Source: an uncultured Porphyromonadaceae bacterium (GTDB taxonomy: Bacteria; Bacteroidota; Bacteroidia; Bacteroidales; Muribaculaceae). Taken from it: a DNA stretch of 55,607 nucleotides. The notes under the pieces are model-generated. The model had not been told where the DNA came from. It did no database searches and worked only from the letters and a program-made list of their open reading frames with translations. Below, in pieces: positions 9,125 through 17,637 of the stretch (positions within the stretch are counted from its first letter, which is position 1; each line of letters starts with the position of its first letter). The stretch covers positions 1 through 55,607 of the forward strand of contig CABUVO010000026.1 of assembly GCA_902495075.1 (NCBI GenBank). Direction: 5' to 3'. The position numbers and the translations under genes are program-made.

Positions 9125-9138
9125 TAACAAAATTGTTA
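9125..9138. promoter_or_regulatory. Candidate TetR operator
   Basis: TAACAA-AA-TTGTTA is a 6+6 palindrome with a two-base spacer at the predicted transcription start of the operon encoding the TetR regulator. Autoregulation at this site is inferred. Confidence 0.45.
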
Positions 9139-9163
9139 ATCATTGTTGATAAATATATTTGTT

Positions 9164-9799
9164 ATGATAAAACTAAATGATAATCAGGGCTCAACGGATA
9201 CAGAGACATTGATATTGAAGGCTGCGGAACGCGAATTCATGACTAAGGGGTTTGCCGGAGCACGAACTACCTCGATTGCTGAAGCGGCAGGGGTGACGCA
9301 TGCAATGTTTCATTATTATTTCCGTACCAAAGAAAAGCTTTTCGATAGAATCATCACAGAAAAAATCAATTTGCTTCGTGAAGCATTGGTCAGCTCGGTG
9401 GGGGATGAAAACATGACTCTTGATGAGATGATCCGTAATGTAATAGAGAAACATCTTGAGTTTCTCGCCGCAAATCCGGATTTGCCTCGTTTCCTGGTAG
9501 GAGAAATTTTCTCGAATCCTGAAAGATCTTCAATTTTCTTAGATAAACTGCGTGCTTATGCTCCTGCAATTATTAAGTTTATCCAGTTGAAAATTGATAA
9601 CGAAGCATCTACCGGTCTGTGTCGTAAAGTAGATGCAAAGATGCTGCTTCTTGATATGGTATCGCTGAATATATTTGCATATATGGCATCACCGGCTGTG
9701 AATGCTGCTCTTGGTGACTGCACCGTAGATTCAGAAAAATTTCTGGAGTTACGTAAAAAAGAGAATTATGAAACGATAATGCGTAAACTGAAACCATAA
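9164..9799 (+). CDS. TetR family transcriptional regulator of the efflux operon
   Basis: A 211-aa regulator. The N-terminal HTH is clear at about residues 20-60: a helix with TTSIAEAAGVTHAMFHYYF followed by RTKEKLFDRI, the normal TetR recognition segment. The C-terminal ligand domain is helical and unassigned. I start at 9164, a MIKLNDNQ start, because the seven residues before it are AT-rich and unconserved. It is the first gene of a seven-gene efflux operon with its own promoter and a palindrome at the transcription start, so it probably represses the operon and responds to a pump substrate or envelope signal. Confidence 0.85.
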   Translation: MIKLNDNQGSTDTETLILKAAEREFMTKGFAGARTTSIAEAAGVTHAMFHYYFRTKEKLFDRIITEKINLLREALVSSVGDENMTLDEMIRNVIEKHLEFLAANPDLPRFLVGEIFSNPERSSIFLDKLRAYAPAIIKFIQLKIDNEASTGLCRKVDAKMLLLDMVSLNIFAYMASPAVNAALGDCTVDSEKFLELRKKENYETIMRKLKP

Positions 9800-9805
9800 T
9801 TTATT

Positions 9806-11095
9806 ATGAAGAAGAGTTGTAGAATCATCGCCTTTTTTTTGTCGTGTCTCTCTTCGATTGGCTGTTATGCCGGTGTTACTATTGAAGAGTGTGTGGAAAA
9901 GGCTATGTCTAACTATCCGCTGGTCAGAAAATACGGACTGATGGAGGCGACAAAAGATATAGAACTTTCGGATATAAACAAAGGGTGGTTGCCTCGAGTG
10001 GGGATATATGCGCAAGCAACGGCGCAGAACGTTGTACCTTCATTTCCTGAAACTCTTACAGGAGTTCTTAACCAAATGGGACAAGATGTGAGAGGGCTTG
10101 GAAAGATGCAATACAAACTGGGCGTGGATGTATCCCAGACAATATGGGATGGAGGGGTGTCTAAAGCTAAACGAGAGTTGATTCGTTCGCAAGATGCAAT
10201 TTCACGCGCCTCTCTTGATGTGGAGTTGTATTCTTTGAGGGAACGCGTAGAAAACATATATTTCGCAGTATTGTTGACAGAGGAACAGATTGCACAATGT
10301 CGCGTAACTCAAAAAGTGCTTGAAAACAATCTTGACAAATTGAGATCAATGTTGCGTAATGGTGTCGCCATGCAGTCGGATATTGATATGGTTGAGGCGC
10401 AAAGTCTGGAACTTAATCAGAAAATTGTGCAAGCACAGAGTGCTCTGAAAGGATATAAACGTGTGCTTGAGCTTTTCATGGGTGAGAGTCTCGGTGGAAA
10501 AGAATTTGTGAGACCTGCCGGGGAAATACCTTCGGATCTTAAGTCGAATCGCGCGGAGTTGAAGCTGTTTGACATCCGTGTAGCTGCAAATCAGGCTGCC
10601 GAACGGTTGTCGAAAACATCAATGTTGCCGAAGATCGGGCTGTTTGCACAGGCTTATTACGGATATCCGGGATTTGATTATTTTCAGAGCATGATGAATA
10701 GAAATCTTTCTTTCAATATACTTGCGGGGGTAAAGATATCTTGGGACCTGCATTCCTTATACACTAAGAAGAACATTTCAAAACGGACTTCAGTCAATAT
10801 TGAAGATGTTATTGCGGATAAGGATTTATTCTTATTCAACTCAAATATTCAGACCAACTCACAGCTTGAAACTATAGAAGGGTTGAAAGACATGATGCGA
10901 GAAGACGGACGTATTATTAATTTACGGTCAAACGTGAGGAAGGCTGCCGAGTCACAGCTCAATAACGGAGTGATTGATGCAACGACTCTACTGACCAAAA
11001 TATCAGACGAGAATCTCGCCGAGCTGACGGCTAAATTTCATGAAATACAGTTAATACAGGAAATCTATAAACTTAAATATATCCTTGACCGATGA
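9806..11095 (+). CDS. TolC family outer-membrane efflux protein
   Basis: A 429-aa TolC-like protein: signal peptide (about residues 1-22) followed by two long alpha-helical coiled repeats with many Gln, Glu and Leu, and short barrel strands, as in outer-membrane efflux channels. It begins six bases after the TetR stop and ends with a four-base overlap (ATGA) with the membrane-fusion gene, so it is an integral part of the pump operon. It would form the outer-membrane exit duct of the tripartite ABC exporter encoded downstream. Confidence 0.85.
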   Translation: MKKSCRIIAFFLSCLSSIGCYAGVTIEECVEKAMSNYPLVRKYGLMEATKDIELSDINKGWLPRVGIYAQATAQNVVPSFPETLTGVLNQMGQDVRGLGKMQYKLGVDVSQTIWDGGVSKAKRELIRSQDAISRASLDVELYSLRERVENIYFAVLLTEEQIAQCRVTQKVLENNLDKLRSMLRNGVAMQSDIDMVEAQSLELNQKIVQAQSALKGYKRVLELFMGESLGGKEFVRPAGEIPSDLKSNRAELKLFDIRVAANQAAERLSKTSMLPKIGLFAQAYYGYPGFDYFQSMMNRNLSFNILAGVKISWDLHSLYTKKNISKRTSVNIEDVIADKDLFLFNSNIQTNSQLETIEGLKDMMREDGRIINLRSNVRKAAESQLNNGVIDATTLLTKISDENLAELTAKFHEIQLIQEIYKLKYILDR

Positions 11096-11979
11096 AAAAG
11101 ATATTATATTTATATGGAGTTGCTTTTGTTTTAGCCTCTTGCGATAATACCGAAAATTATGATGCTACCGGTATATTCGAAGCGACATCTGTTACCATCT
11201 CTGCTGAAACCTCCGGCAAAATATTATCCATGAATATTTCAGAAGGAGATAGTGTCTTCAATGGTGATGACATAGCAGTGATCGACACTACAATGTTGGT
11301 TCTGCAAGGGAGGCAGCTTAAAAGCCAGCAACGGTCGGCGGAGAGTTCTTCTCCGGATATCGCCGCTCAGGCTGCGGCTTTACGCACACAGATTGCCCAT
11401 CAGCAACATGAATGCGATAGGTTGAAACGTCTTTTTACAGATGGAGCGACAACGCAAAAACAACTTGATGATGCCAATGCTCAACTAAAGATGCTTAATG
11501 ATCAATTGACAGCGTTGCTTTCAACATTGGGAAAAAACCGCACATCAATCTCCGACAATGCCGTGGCAATACAGTATCAGACGGAACAGATCGAAGAGCA
11601 AATAGCCAAAAGCAAAATCAAATCTCCGCTTAACGGAACAGTGTTGCTGAAATATGCTGAACCCGGAGAATTCGCCACTCCCGGACGACCATTATGTAAA
11701 ATCGCCGATCTTGACAATATCTATTTACGAGCCTACTTCACCGCATCACAACTTGCAGATTTAAAAATCGGACAGAATGTGACAGTGATTGCAGATTATG
11801 GCGCTGAACAGCAATATGAATATCCCGGTAAAATCACATGGATTGCAGAGGAGAGCGAATTTACTCCTAAATCGATCCAGACAAAAGACAGTCGAGCCAA
11901 TCTTGTATATGCAGTAAAGATTGCGGTAAAGAATGATGGGAAACTCAAGCTCGGACAATACGGAGAAGTAAGATTATGA
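11092..11979 (+). CDS. HlyD/YbhG-like periplasmic adaptor lipoprotein
   Basis: A 295-aa membrane-fusion protein. A lipobox (VLASC, Cys near 16) suggests a membrane-anchored lipoprotein. The biotinyl-lipoyl-like half-motifs flank a helical hairpin: ISAETSGKILSMNISEGDSV near residues 33-53 and the KSPLNGTVLLKYAEPGE segment near 178. The coiled-coil lies between, followed by a beta-barrel domain. It is overlapped by genes on both sides (ATGA). It bridges the ABC permeases to the TolC-like channel. Substrate unknown; related YbhG-type pumps export cations and drugs. Confidence 0.85.
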   Translation: MKKILYLYGVAFVLASCDNTENYDATGIFEATSVTISAETSGKILSMNISEGDSVFNGDDIAVIDTTMLVLQGRQLKSQQRSAESSSPDIAAQAAALRTQIAHQQHECDRLKRLFTDGATTQKQLDDANAQLKMLNDQLTALLSTLGKNRTSISDNAVAIQYQTEQIEEQIAKSKIKSPLNGTVLLKYAEPGEFATPGRPLCKIADLDNIYLRAYFTASQLADLKIGQNVTVIADYGAEQQYEYPGKITWIAEESEFTPKSIQTKDSRANLVYAVKIAVKNDGKLKLGQYGEVRL

Positions 11980-12887
11980 ATGATGCTGTAAAGATATCGG
12001 ATCTGACGAAACGCTATGGCAATCTTAAAGCTCTCGATGGAATAAACTTTAATGTGGCAAAAGGGGAGTTGTTTGGATTGATTGGACCTGATGGTGCGGG
12101 CAAAAGTTCTCTTTATAAAATTCTTGCCACCCTTTCCCATCCTGATTCGGGAAGTGCGGTTGTGTGTGGTTTTGATACGGTTCGGGAGTTCAAGCAGATT
12201 CGAGACAGGATCGGATACATGCCGGAACGCTTCTCTCTCTATCCGGATCTCACAGTTTCGGAAAATCTAAAGTTTTTTGCATCATTGTTTGGCGTGTCGA
12301 TAAAGAAAAACTTTGATCTCATTGCTCCTGTCTTCGGACAGCTTGAAAAATTCCCGAACCGAAAGGCGGGTGCCTTATCCGGCGGTATGAAGCAGAAACT
12401 CGCTTTGAGTTGCGCATTGATACATCGTCCAGAGCTTCTGCTTCTGGATGAGCCAACAACAGGCGTAGATGCTATTTCAAGAAATGAATTCTGGGATATG
12501 CTATCCGGTTTAAAAGAGAAAGGAATCACAATCCTTGTGTCAACGTCATATATGGAAGAAGCTACAAGATGTGAAAGAATCGCCATGATAAACGATGGAA
12601 GGATTCTTGATATTGACATTCCCGAACGTCTCGTTTCGCGACTTGGCGAGAATTTATATGATGCTGTAGCCACGGATATGTTCGGGCTTTTGAATAAATT
12701 GCGTAGTATGTCAGGTGTGATTAACTGCTATACGTTCGGAGCGACATTGCATGTGGTGGCAGGTAATGGTTTCGATGCTGAGAAAACAATGAGAGAATTG
12801 TCTGATGCCGGATTGTATGACGTTCATATTTATCCTGCAAAACCAACCATAGAAGATCTGTTTATTAAAGAGACATGTGATGAATAA
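11976..12887 (+). CDS. ABC transporter ATP-binding protein 1 (YbhF N-half-like)
   Basis: A 303-aa ATPase with Walker A GPDGAGKSS (about residues 36-44), signature LSGGMKQKLAL, Walker B LLLLDEP and a downstream His-less switch (STSYMEEA in place of the usual HxxxEA). An extra C-terminal domain of about 80 residues follows the nucleotide-binding core. Together with the next gene it corresponds to the two halves of the fused ATPase YbhF, here encoded separately. It overlaps the adaptor gene by four bases and the next ATPase gene by eight. Confidence 0.88.
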   Translation: MNDAVKISDLTKRYGNLKALDGINFNVAKGELFGLIGPDGAGKSSLYKILATLSHPDSGSAVVCGFDTVREFKQIRDRIGYMPERFSLYPDLTVSENLKFFASLFGVSIKKNFDLIAPVFGQLEKFPNRKAGALSGGMKQKLALSCALIHRPELLLLDEPTTGVDAISRNEFWDMLSGLKEKGITILVSTSYMEEATRCERIAMINDGRILDIDIPERLVSRLGENLYDAVATDMFGLLNKLRSMSGVINCYTFGATLHVVAGNGFDAEKTMRELSDAGLYDVHIYPAKPTIEDLFIKETCDE

Positions 12888-13626
12888 TAGTGAGATAGCT
12901 ATTTCTGTGAGAGATCTGACAAAAAAATTCGGATCGTTCACTGCTGTCGATCACATCACTTTTGATGTGAAGCGTGGAGAGATATTCGGATTCCTGGGAG
13001 CTAACGGTGCTGGAAAAACAACTGCGATGCGGATGCTATGCGGATTGAGTTATCCTACATCGGGTAGTGGTTTTGTAGCAGGATGCGATATCAATACCCA
13101 GGCTGAGGAGATAAAGCGAAGAATAGGTTATATGAGTCAGAAGTTTTCTTTATATGGAGATCTGACGGTAATTGAGAATCTGCGACTCTTCGCTACCATC
13201 TACGGTATGGATCCGGCGCAGATAAAAGCTGTGCTATCCGGTTTGTTTCAGGAGTTGGGAATGGAGGATATGAAGAATACACTTGTAAAAGACATTCCCG
13301 TGGGGTGGAAGCAGAAGCTTGCTTTCACAGCCGCAACTATGCATAATCCGGATATCGTGTTTCTTGATGAACCGACAGGGGGTGTTGACCCGGTGACTCG
13401 TAGAAAATTCTGGGAACTCATATACAAGGCATCATCGAAAGGGATTACGATATTTGTAACGACACATTATCTTGATGAGGCGGAGTATTGCAATCGGGTG
13501 TCAATAATGGTTGACGGGAGGATAAATGCATTGGATTCCCCAAAGGTATTGAAGAAGAAATATAATGTTGCAACAATGGATGAAGTTTTCAGAATTGTTG
13601 CCAAAGACGCTATAAGAGGAGAATAA
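12880..13626 (+). CDS. ABC transporter ATP-binding protein 2 (YbhF C-half-like)
   Basis: A 248-aa ATPase with Walker A GANGAGKTT and Walker B VFLDEP, and an intact switch histidine (TTHYLDEAEYC). The signature motif is not LSGG but PVGWKQKLAF, a variant also seen in the second nucleotide-binding domain of YbhF-type pumps. One ATPase of the pair therefore has the canonical signature with an odd switch, and the other the reverse, which suggests an asymmetric heterodimer. I use ATG at 12880; a GTG sits one codon earlier. Confidence 0.88.
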   Translation: MNNSEIAISVRDLTKKFGSFTAVDHITFDVKRGEIFGFLGANGAGKTTAMRMLCGLSYPTSGSGFVAGCDINTQAEEIKRRIGYMSQKFSLYGDLTVIENLRLFATIYGMDPAQIKAVLSGLFQELGMEDMKNTLVKDIPVGWKQKLAFTAATMHNPDIVFLDEPTGGVDPVTRRKFWELIYKASSKGITIFVTTHYLDEAEYCNRVSIMVDGRINALDSPKVLKKKYNVATMDEVFRIVAKDAIRGE

Positions 13627-13627
13627 T

Positions 13628-14677
13628 ATGGCTATATTTCCATCATTGATCAAGAAGGAGGCGTTGCATATCATACGAGACCGACGCACGATGCTCATAA
13701 CGCTGTTGATGCCTCTTGTTTTGTTATTATTGTTCGGTTTTGCAATCTCGACTGAGGTTAATGATGTCAGGATTGTGGTTGTGCCTGACAGGTATGACGA
13801 TGAAACTCTGAAGCTTTGCGAGCGTTTTCGAGTAAATGAGTATTTCACTTTTCAGGGAACTGTAGCTGCAAAAGATGTGGAAGGACTATTGAGAACAGGC
13901 AAGACTGATGCTGCAGTATTTTTGAAAACAGAGAATGATAAGGTATGTTCACAAATTGTGGTTGATGCATCAAACACGACATCAGCGCAGGCAATCTCAG
14001 GATATATAGAAGGAGTAATAAATGGGGGGAGAAGTGCGTCGCCATTGCTTACCTACACTCTATACAATCCGCAGATGAAAAGTTCGTATAATTTTGTGCC
14101 GGGCATCATGGGAATGATCTTCATCCTCATATGCGCTATCATGACTTCTGTGTCGATTGTAAGGGAGAAAGAGACCGGCACCATGAATCTGCTTCTTGTC
14201 TCTCCAACGAAACCGGTGATGATTATTTTAGGAAAACTTGTGCCGTATTTTATTTTGTCGTGCATTATTTTATCGACCATGCTGCTCATGGCTTATACCG
14301 TGCTTGAATTGCCGGCATCCAGTAGCATTATCTACGTGATTGTTGTTTCGCTCATCTATATCATACTTTCATTGTCGATAGGACTTCTTGTTTCTACCAT
14401 AGTGGATTCACAACTTACGGCACTGATCGTTTCCGCAGTGGTATTCATGTTGCCGGTGATTATGCTTTCGGGGATGATTTTCCCTGTATACAACATGCCT
14501 GAAGTGTTGCAATGGATTTCGAGCGTGATACCTGCGAGATGGTATATAGAGGCTATGCGAAAACTCATGATACAGCAACTTGACATCAGTTATGTTGTAA
14601 AGGAGATAATCATATTATCAACAATGACGATTGCATTGCTTGCTTTGTCTGTAAGAAAATTCAGTTTAGGAAAATGA
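13628..14677 (+). CDS. ABC-2 type permease (YbhS-like)
   Basis: A 349-aa integral membrane protein: one N-terminal helix (LITLLMPLVLLLLFGFAIS), an extracytoplasmic domain of about 130 residues, then five C-terminal helices including the family pattern IVREKETGTMNLLLVSP. This is the ABC2_membrane_3 architecture of the YbhS/YbhR and DrrB-type exporters. It starts one base after the ATPase stop and overlaps the next permease gene by four bases. With its paralogue downstream it would form the heterodimeric membrane channel. Confidence 0.88.
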   Translation: MAIFPSLIKKEALHIIRDRRTMLITLLMPLVLLLLFGFAISTEVNDVRIVVVPDRYDDETLKLCERFRVNEYFTFQGTVAAKDVEGLLRTGKTDAAVFLKTENDKVCSQIVVDASNTTSAQAISGYIEGVINGGRSASPLLTYTLYNPQMKSSYNFVPGIMGMIFILICAIMTSVSIVREKETGTMNLLLVSPTKPVMIILGKLVPYFILSCIILSTMLLMAYTVLELPASSSIIYVIVVSLIYIILSLSIGLLVSTIVDSQLTALIVSAVVFMLPVIMLSGMIFPVYNMPEVLQWISSVIPARWYIEAMRKLMIQQLDISYVVKEIIILSTMTIALLALSVRKFSLGK

Positions 14678-15783
14678 TGAAGATTGCGATACTTAAAGCC
14701 CTTCTGAAAAAGGAGGTCGCTATGATGAGGAGAAATCCTATTATCCCTAAGGTTATTCTAATCATGCCCCTGATGGTAATGCTTGTTATTCCTCTCGTGG
14801 CGAATCTTGATGTGAAAAACGTGAATGTGACTGTTGTAGACAATGATCACAGTTTGTTGTCACGACGAATCATTTCAGATATGGAGGCAGCTGAATCTCT
14901 TTCCGTAGTTGCCGTGTGTGATACGCATAATGAAGCCATGCTGACTATAGAAAGAGGGGAAGCGGACGTGGTGTTAACCATTCCGGTTGATTTTTCCGTT
15001 GACATCATATTGGAAAATCCTAAAATAGATATTGAAGCTAATGGGGTCAATGCAAGTAAAGGAATGTTAGGAGCGAGGTATGTTTCTCAATCTGTGATGC
15101 AGACACTGAATCAGTGGCAACTCGATCAAGGTGTGAAGTTACAGAAATCGACAATAAGCGTGCTGAACCGGTATAATCCGACATTGAATTTCAGAAACTA
15201 TATGATTCCTGCGCTTATGGTGGTGCTGCTGATAATAATCTGCGGTTTCCTGCCGGCACTTAATCTTGTGGGAGAGAAGGAGAGTGGAACAATTGAGGCT
15301 ATGAATGTGACACCTGTTAGCCGTATGACATTTGTTTTGTCGAAGCTTATTCCATTCTGGATTATAGGTCTGGTGGTTATTACAATTGGAGTATTGGTAG
15401 GCTGGCTGGTGTATGGGCTTCTGCCGGAAGGCAATTTGGGAGCTATTTATTTGGCTGCGATATTATTCAGTCTTGTGATGTCGGGATTGGGCGTGTCAAT
15501 AGCCAATCAATCTTCAACAATGCTGCAAAGTATTTTTGTAATGTTTGCATTCATAATGATTTTCCAACTCATGAGTGGATTATTCACTCCAATAAGTTCG
15601 ATGCCACAATGGGCACAATATTTCACTTATGCTGTTCCGCCACGCTATTTTATCGAGATAATGCGAGGTGTGTATCTTAAAGGGGCTTCTGTCGCCGAAC
15701 TGTGGCAACAGTATGTAGCTTTGTCAGGGTTTGCCATGCTTCTGCTGGCGTTTGCCGCTCAAACCTACCGCAAGCAATCCTGA
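14674..15783 (+). CDS. ABC-2 type permease (YbhR-like)
   Basis: A 369-aa paralogue of the previous permease with the same architecture. An N-terminal helix (VILIMPLMVMLVIPLVANL) is followed by a large periplasmic domain (about 40-170) and C-terminal helices with VGEKESGTIEAMNVTPVSR. It is the last gene of the operon; no hairpin terminator is obvious before the convergent gene 77 bases downstream. It completes a full pump: regulator, channel, adaptor, two ATPases, two permeases. Confidence 0.88.
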   Translation: MMKIAILKALLKKEVAMMRRNPIIPKVILIMPLMVMLVIPLVANLDVKNVNVTVVDNDHSLLSRRIISDMEAAESLSVVAVCDTHNEAMLTIERGEADVVLTIPVDFSVDIILENPKIDIEANGVNASKGMLGARYVSQSVMQTLNQWQLDQGVKLQKSTISVLNRYNPTLNFRNYMIPALMVVLLIIICGFLPALNLVGEKESGTIEAMNVTPVSRMTFVLSKLIPFWIIGLVVITIGVLVGWLVYGLLPEGNLGAIYLAAILFSLVMSGLGVSIANQSSTMLQSIFVMFAFIMIFQLMSGLFTPISSMPQWAQYFTYAVPPRYFIEIMRGVYLKGASVAELWQQYVALSGFAMLLLAFAAQTYRKQS

Positions 15784-15859
15784 AGTTTCCTTTCTTGGAA
15801 ATTGGGGAAAGTTGAAGCAGGATTGATAAGGAGAGACGAGAGGAGAGAAGGGGAATGAA

Positions 15860-16453
15860 TTATTTGACAAGGTTTTGAATTTCGTTGAGCGACAGGTCGC
15901 AAACGAGATAGATGACGGTTAAGGTGTTATTATAGTTTTCCCGTTTGATTATCAATAGCCTTTGAATCCTGTCGTCTGAATTATCCACGGGATCGATGTA
16001 TAGTTCAATGCTTTTATTATCGCCTTGCTTTATTGACAATGGAACCATCGTTTTGTTCGGTTTGGATGTATCAATTGCTTTTGATATTTCTATTTCTTTA
16101 TTCCCGGCAAGTGGAATAATATCCACGACTTGTCTTTTTGTCAGACGGTCAATTAGGTTATTTATTTTTTTTGTATCCCCCTCAAATTGGGTTTTAACCA
16201 TTTCAACCATTTTCAATCTGGATATTGGAAATCCCTGGAATGTACCATTATTTTCGGAGCTATTAAGCATATTCAACATATAGGGTGACATATAGGTATA
16301 ATCAAACCCTTCCCACTCTTGGGTTTTGGCAAACATCGGTTTGGTAATGTGATTTACATTTGCTGTTTTATCTGTTTTTGTATCGGTTTTCGCAAATGCA
16401 GGAATGGCGAAAGCGAGGAGGAGGGTGAGGAATATGGATTTTAAAGTTTTCAT
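15860..16453 (-). CDS. DUF4252-like exported protein of the ECF sigma operon
   Basis: A 197-aa protein with a clear signal peptide (KSIFLTLLLAFAIPAFA). The mature part begins with a WEGFDYTYMSPYML segment reminiscent of the DUF4252 family, which occurs in Bacteroidetes next to ECF sigma factors. Family assignment is from pattern only. It lies two bases after the anti-sigma-like gene and is the last gene of a three-gene operon (sigma factor, membrane protein, this). A role in envelope signalling is inferred from context. Confidence 0.6.
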   Translation of the reverse strand: MKTLKSIFLTLLLAFAIPAFAKTDTKTDKTANVNHITKPMFAKTQEWEGFDYTYMSPYMLNMLNSSENNGTFQGFPISRLKMVEMVKTQFEGDTKKINNLIDRLTKRQVVDIIPLAGNKEIEISKAIDTSKPNKTMVPLSIKQGDNKSIELYIDPVDNSDDRIQRLLIIKRENYNNTLTVIYLVCDLSLNEIQNLVK

Positions 16454-16455
16454 AA

Positions 16456-17076
16456 TTATTTCTTGTTTTTGTTGTCTAATATTGTTTCCTGAAGGTTGAT
16501 TGCGTCTGTAAGAAGAAGTCTCAATTCAAGCATTGAATTGTCGTATCCCTGCGAAATATCTCGCAGCGTTCCTTCATAATCCCGAGAAGTGTTGTCCATC
16601 ATGTCGTCGAAATTACCAAGGTTTAGATTTTTCATCTCTTTCTTGATTTTCTGCATTGTTATCAATGCTTCATGATAGTCTTCGCTGTTGGAGGTATGTC
16701 GTGGCAGAGGGGGGGTAGCCGGTAGGCTGCTTTCGGCAATTAGATTTCGCTCAGAGATATTGGGGCGGTCAATCGTTTTGTCGGTAACCACCGGTAACTG
16801 TTCTTCTATTGTGTCGGGCATCGTCAGTGTAAATTCCGCGACTGAATGGGTGTTGCCTGTATGATCGATTCGGTCTACATAAATAGATGCTAAAAACACA
16901 ATGAGCACAGCTGCTGCAACAGATATACCGGTGAAACGGATATTTCTCCATCGGGTTTTTATTGCCAGCCTATGAATGGTGGAGGAGAAAAACTCTTCCA
17001 GTTCGGCATCGGATATTAACTGCTCCGGTGGGCTGTTGTGCCGCTTGGTTTTATTGTCATTATCCTGTTTATTCAT
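16456..17076 (-). CDS. Single-pass membrane protein, probable anti-sigma factor
   Basis: A 206-aa protein with a cytosolic N-terminal stretch (residues 1-55), one transmembrane helix (about 57-77, ISVAAAVLIVFLASIYV) and a periplasmic, helix-rich C-terminal half. I use the start at 17076, which overlaps the sigma factor stop by eight bases; the longer frame from 17115 would run far into the sigma gene. Position and topology are those of an anti-sigma factor, but no zinc-binding (ZAS) or FecR domain is visible, so the role is inferred. Confidence 0.65.
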   Translation of the reverse strand: MNKQDNDNKTKRHNSPPEQLISDAELEEFFSSTIHRLAIKTRWRNIRFTGISVAAAVLIVFLASIYVDRIDHTGNTHSVAEFTLTMPDTIEEQLPVVTDKTIDRPNISERNLIAESSLPATPPLPRHTSNSEDYHEALITMQKIKKEMKNLNLGNFDDMMDNTSRDYEGTLRDISQGYDNSMLELRLLLTDAINLQETILDNKNKK

Positions 17077-17557
17077 AATTCTTTTTAAAATACTCTTTAA
17101 GGGTTTTTCTTCCACGCGACAGAATGGTGCGAATGTTCGTCTGTGACATTCCTGTAGCTTTGGCTATCTCTTCGCCGGTCATGTCAGAGAGAGAATTCAT
17201 CATGATTACCTTTCTCTGTTTTTCGGGAAGTGTCTTTAAACCTTCTGCAACGATACGTAGCTTTTCTTTATTTTCCAACGTATCTGATTCGTCCTTAAGG
17301 TTTAAACTTCCGATATCTTCATCAGAAAAACGTGCTCTTCTGCGCATCACTGAAATTGCGGCGTGTCGCACAGTCGTGATGCAATATGCCGGAATATTAT
17401 ATTCGTCGCTTAATGAGCTGCGGTTTTTCCAAAGAGATGCCAGGGCTTCCTGCAGGCAGTCAAGGATGTCGTCACGATCGCGCAGCAGGCGCGATGCGTT
17501 TTCGAGCATCAGTTGCCTGCACGGCATGACCTTTGTCTTGAATTCCTCTTCTGTCAT
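17069..17557 (-). CDS. ECF-type RNA polymerase sigma factor
   Basis: A 162-aa sigma-70 family protein with region 2 (about residues 10-80, including DDILDCLQEALASLWKNR and the YCITTVRHAAISVMRR segment) and region 4 (about 105-160). Region 4 ends in the HTH LSDMTGEEIAKATGMSQTN followed by ILSRGRKTLKEY. Length is normal for the ECF group. It heads a minus-strand operon with a probable anti-sigma protein and an exported DUF4252-like protein, the usual arrangement for an envelope-stress or cell-surface signalling unit. The regulon is unknown. Confidence 0.9.
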   Translation of the reverse strand: MTEEEFKTKVMPCRQLMLENASRLLRDRDDILDCLQEALASLWKNRSSLSDEYNIPAYCITTVRHAAISVMRRRARFSDEDIGSLNLKDESDTLENKEKLRIVAEGLKTLPEKQRKVIMMNSLSDMTGEEIAKATGMSQTNIRTILSRGRKTLKEYFKKNYE

Positions 17558-17637
17558 CAGATAGCTTTTTAGTGGACAATCTATATTATATATGAAGTTG
17601 CAGCAGAATTGTCACACTTAAAATCCAAAAAAATCAA

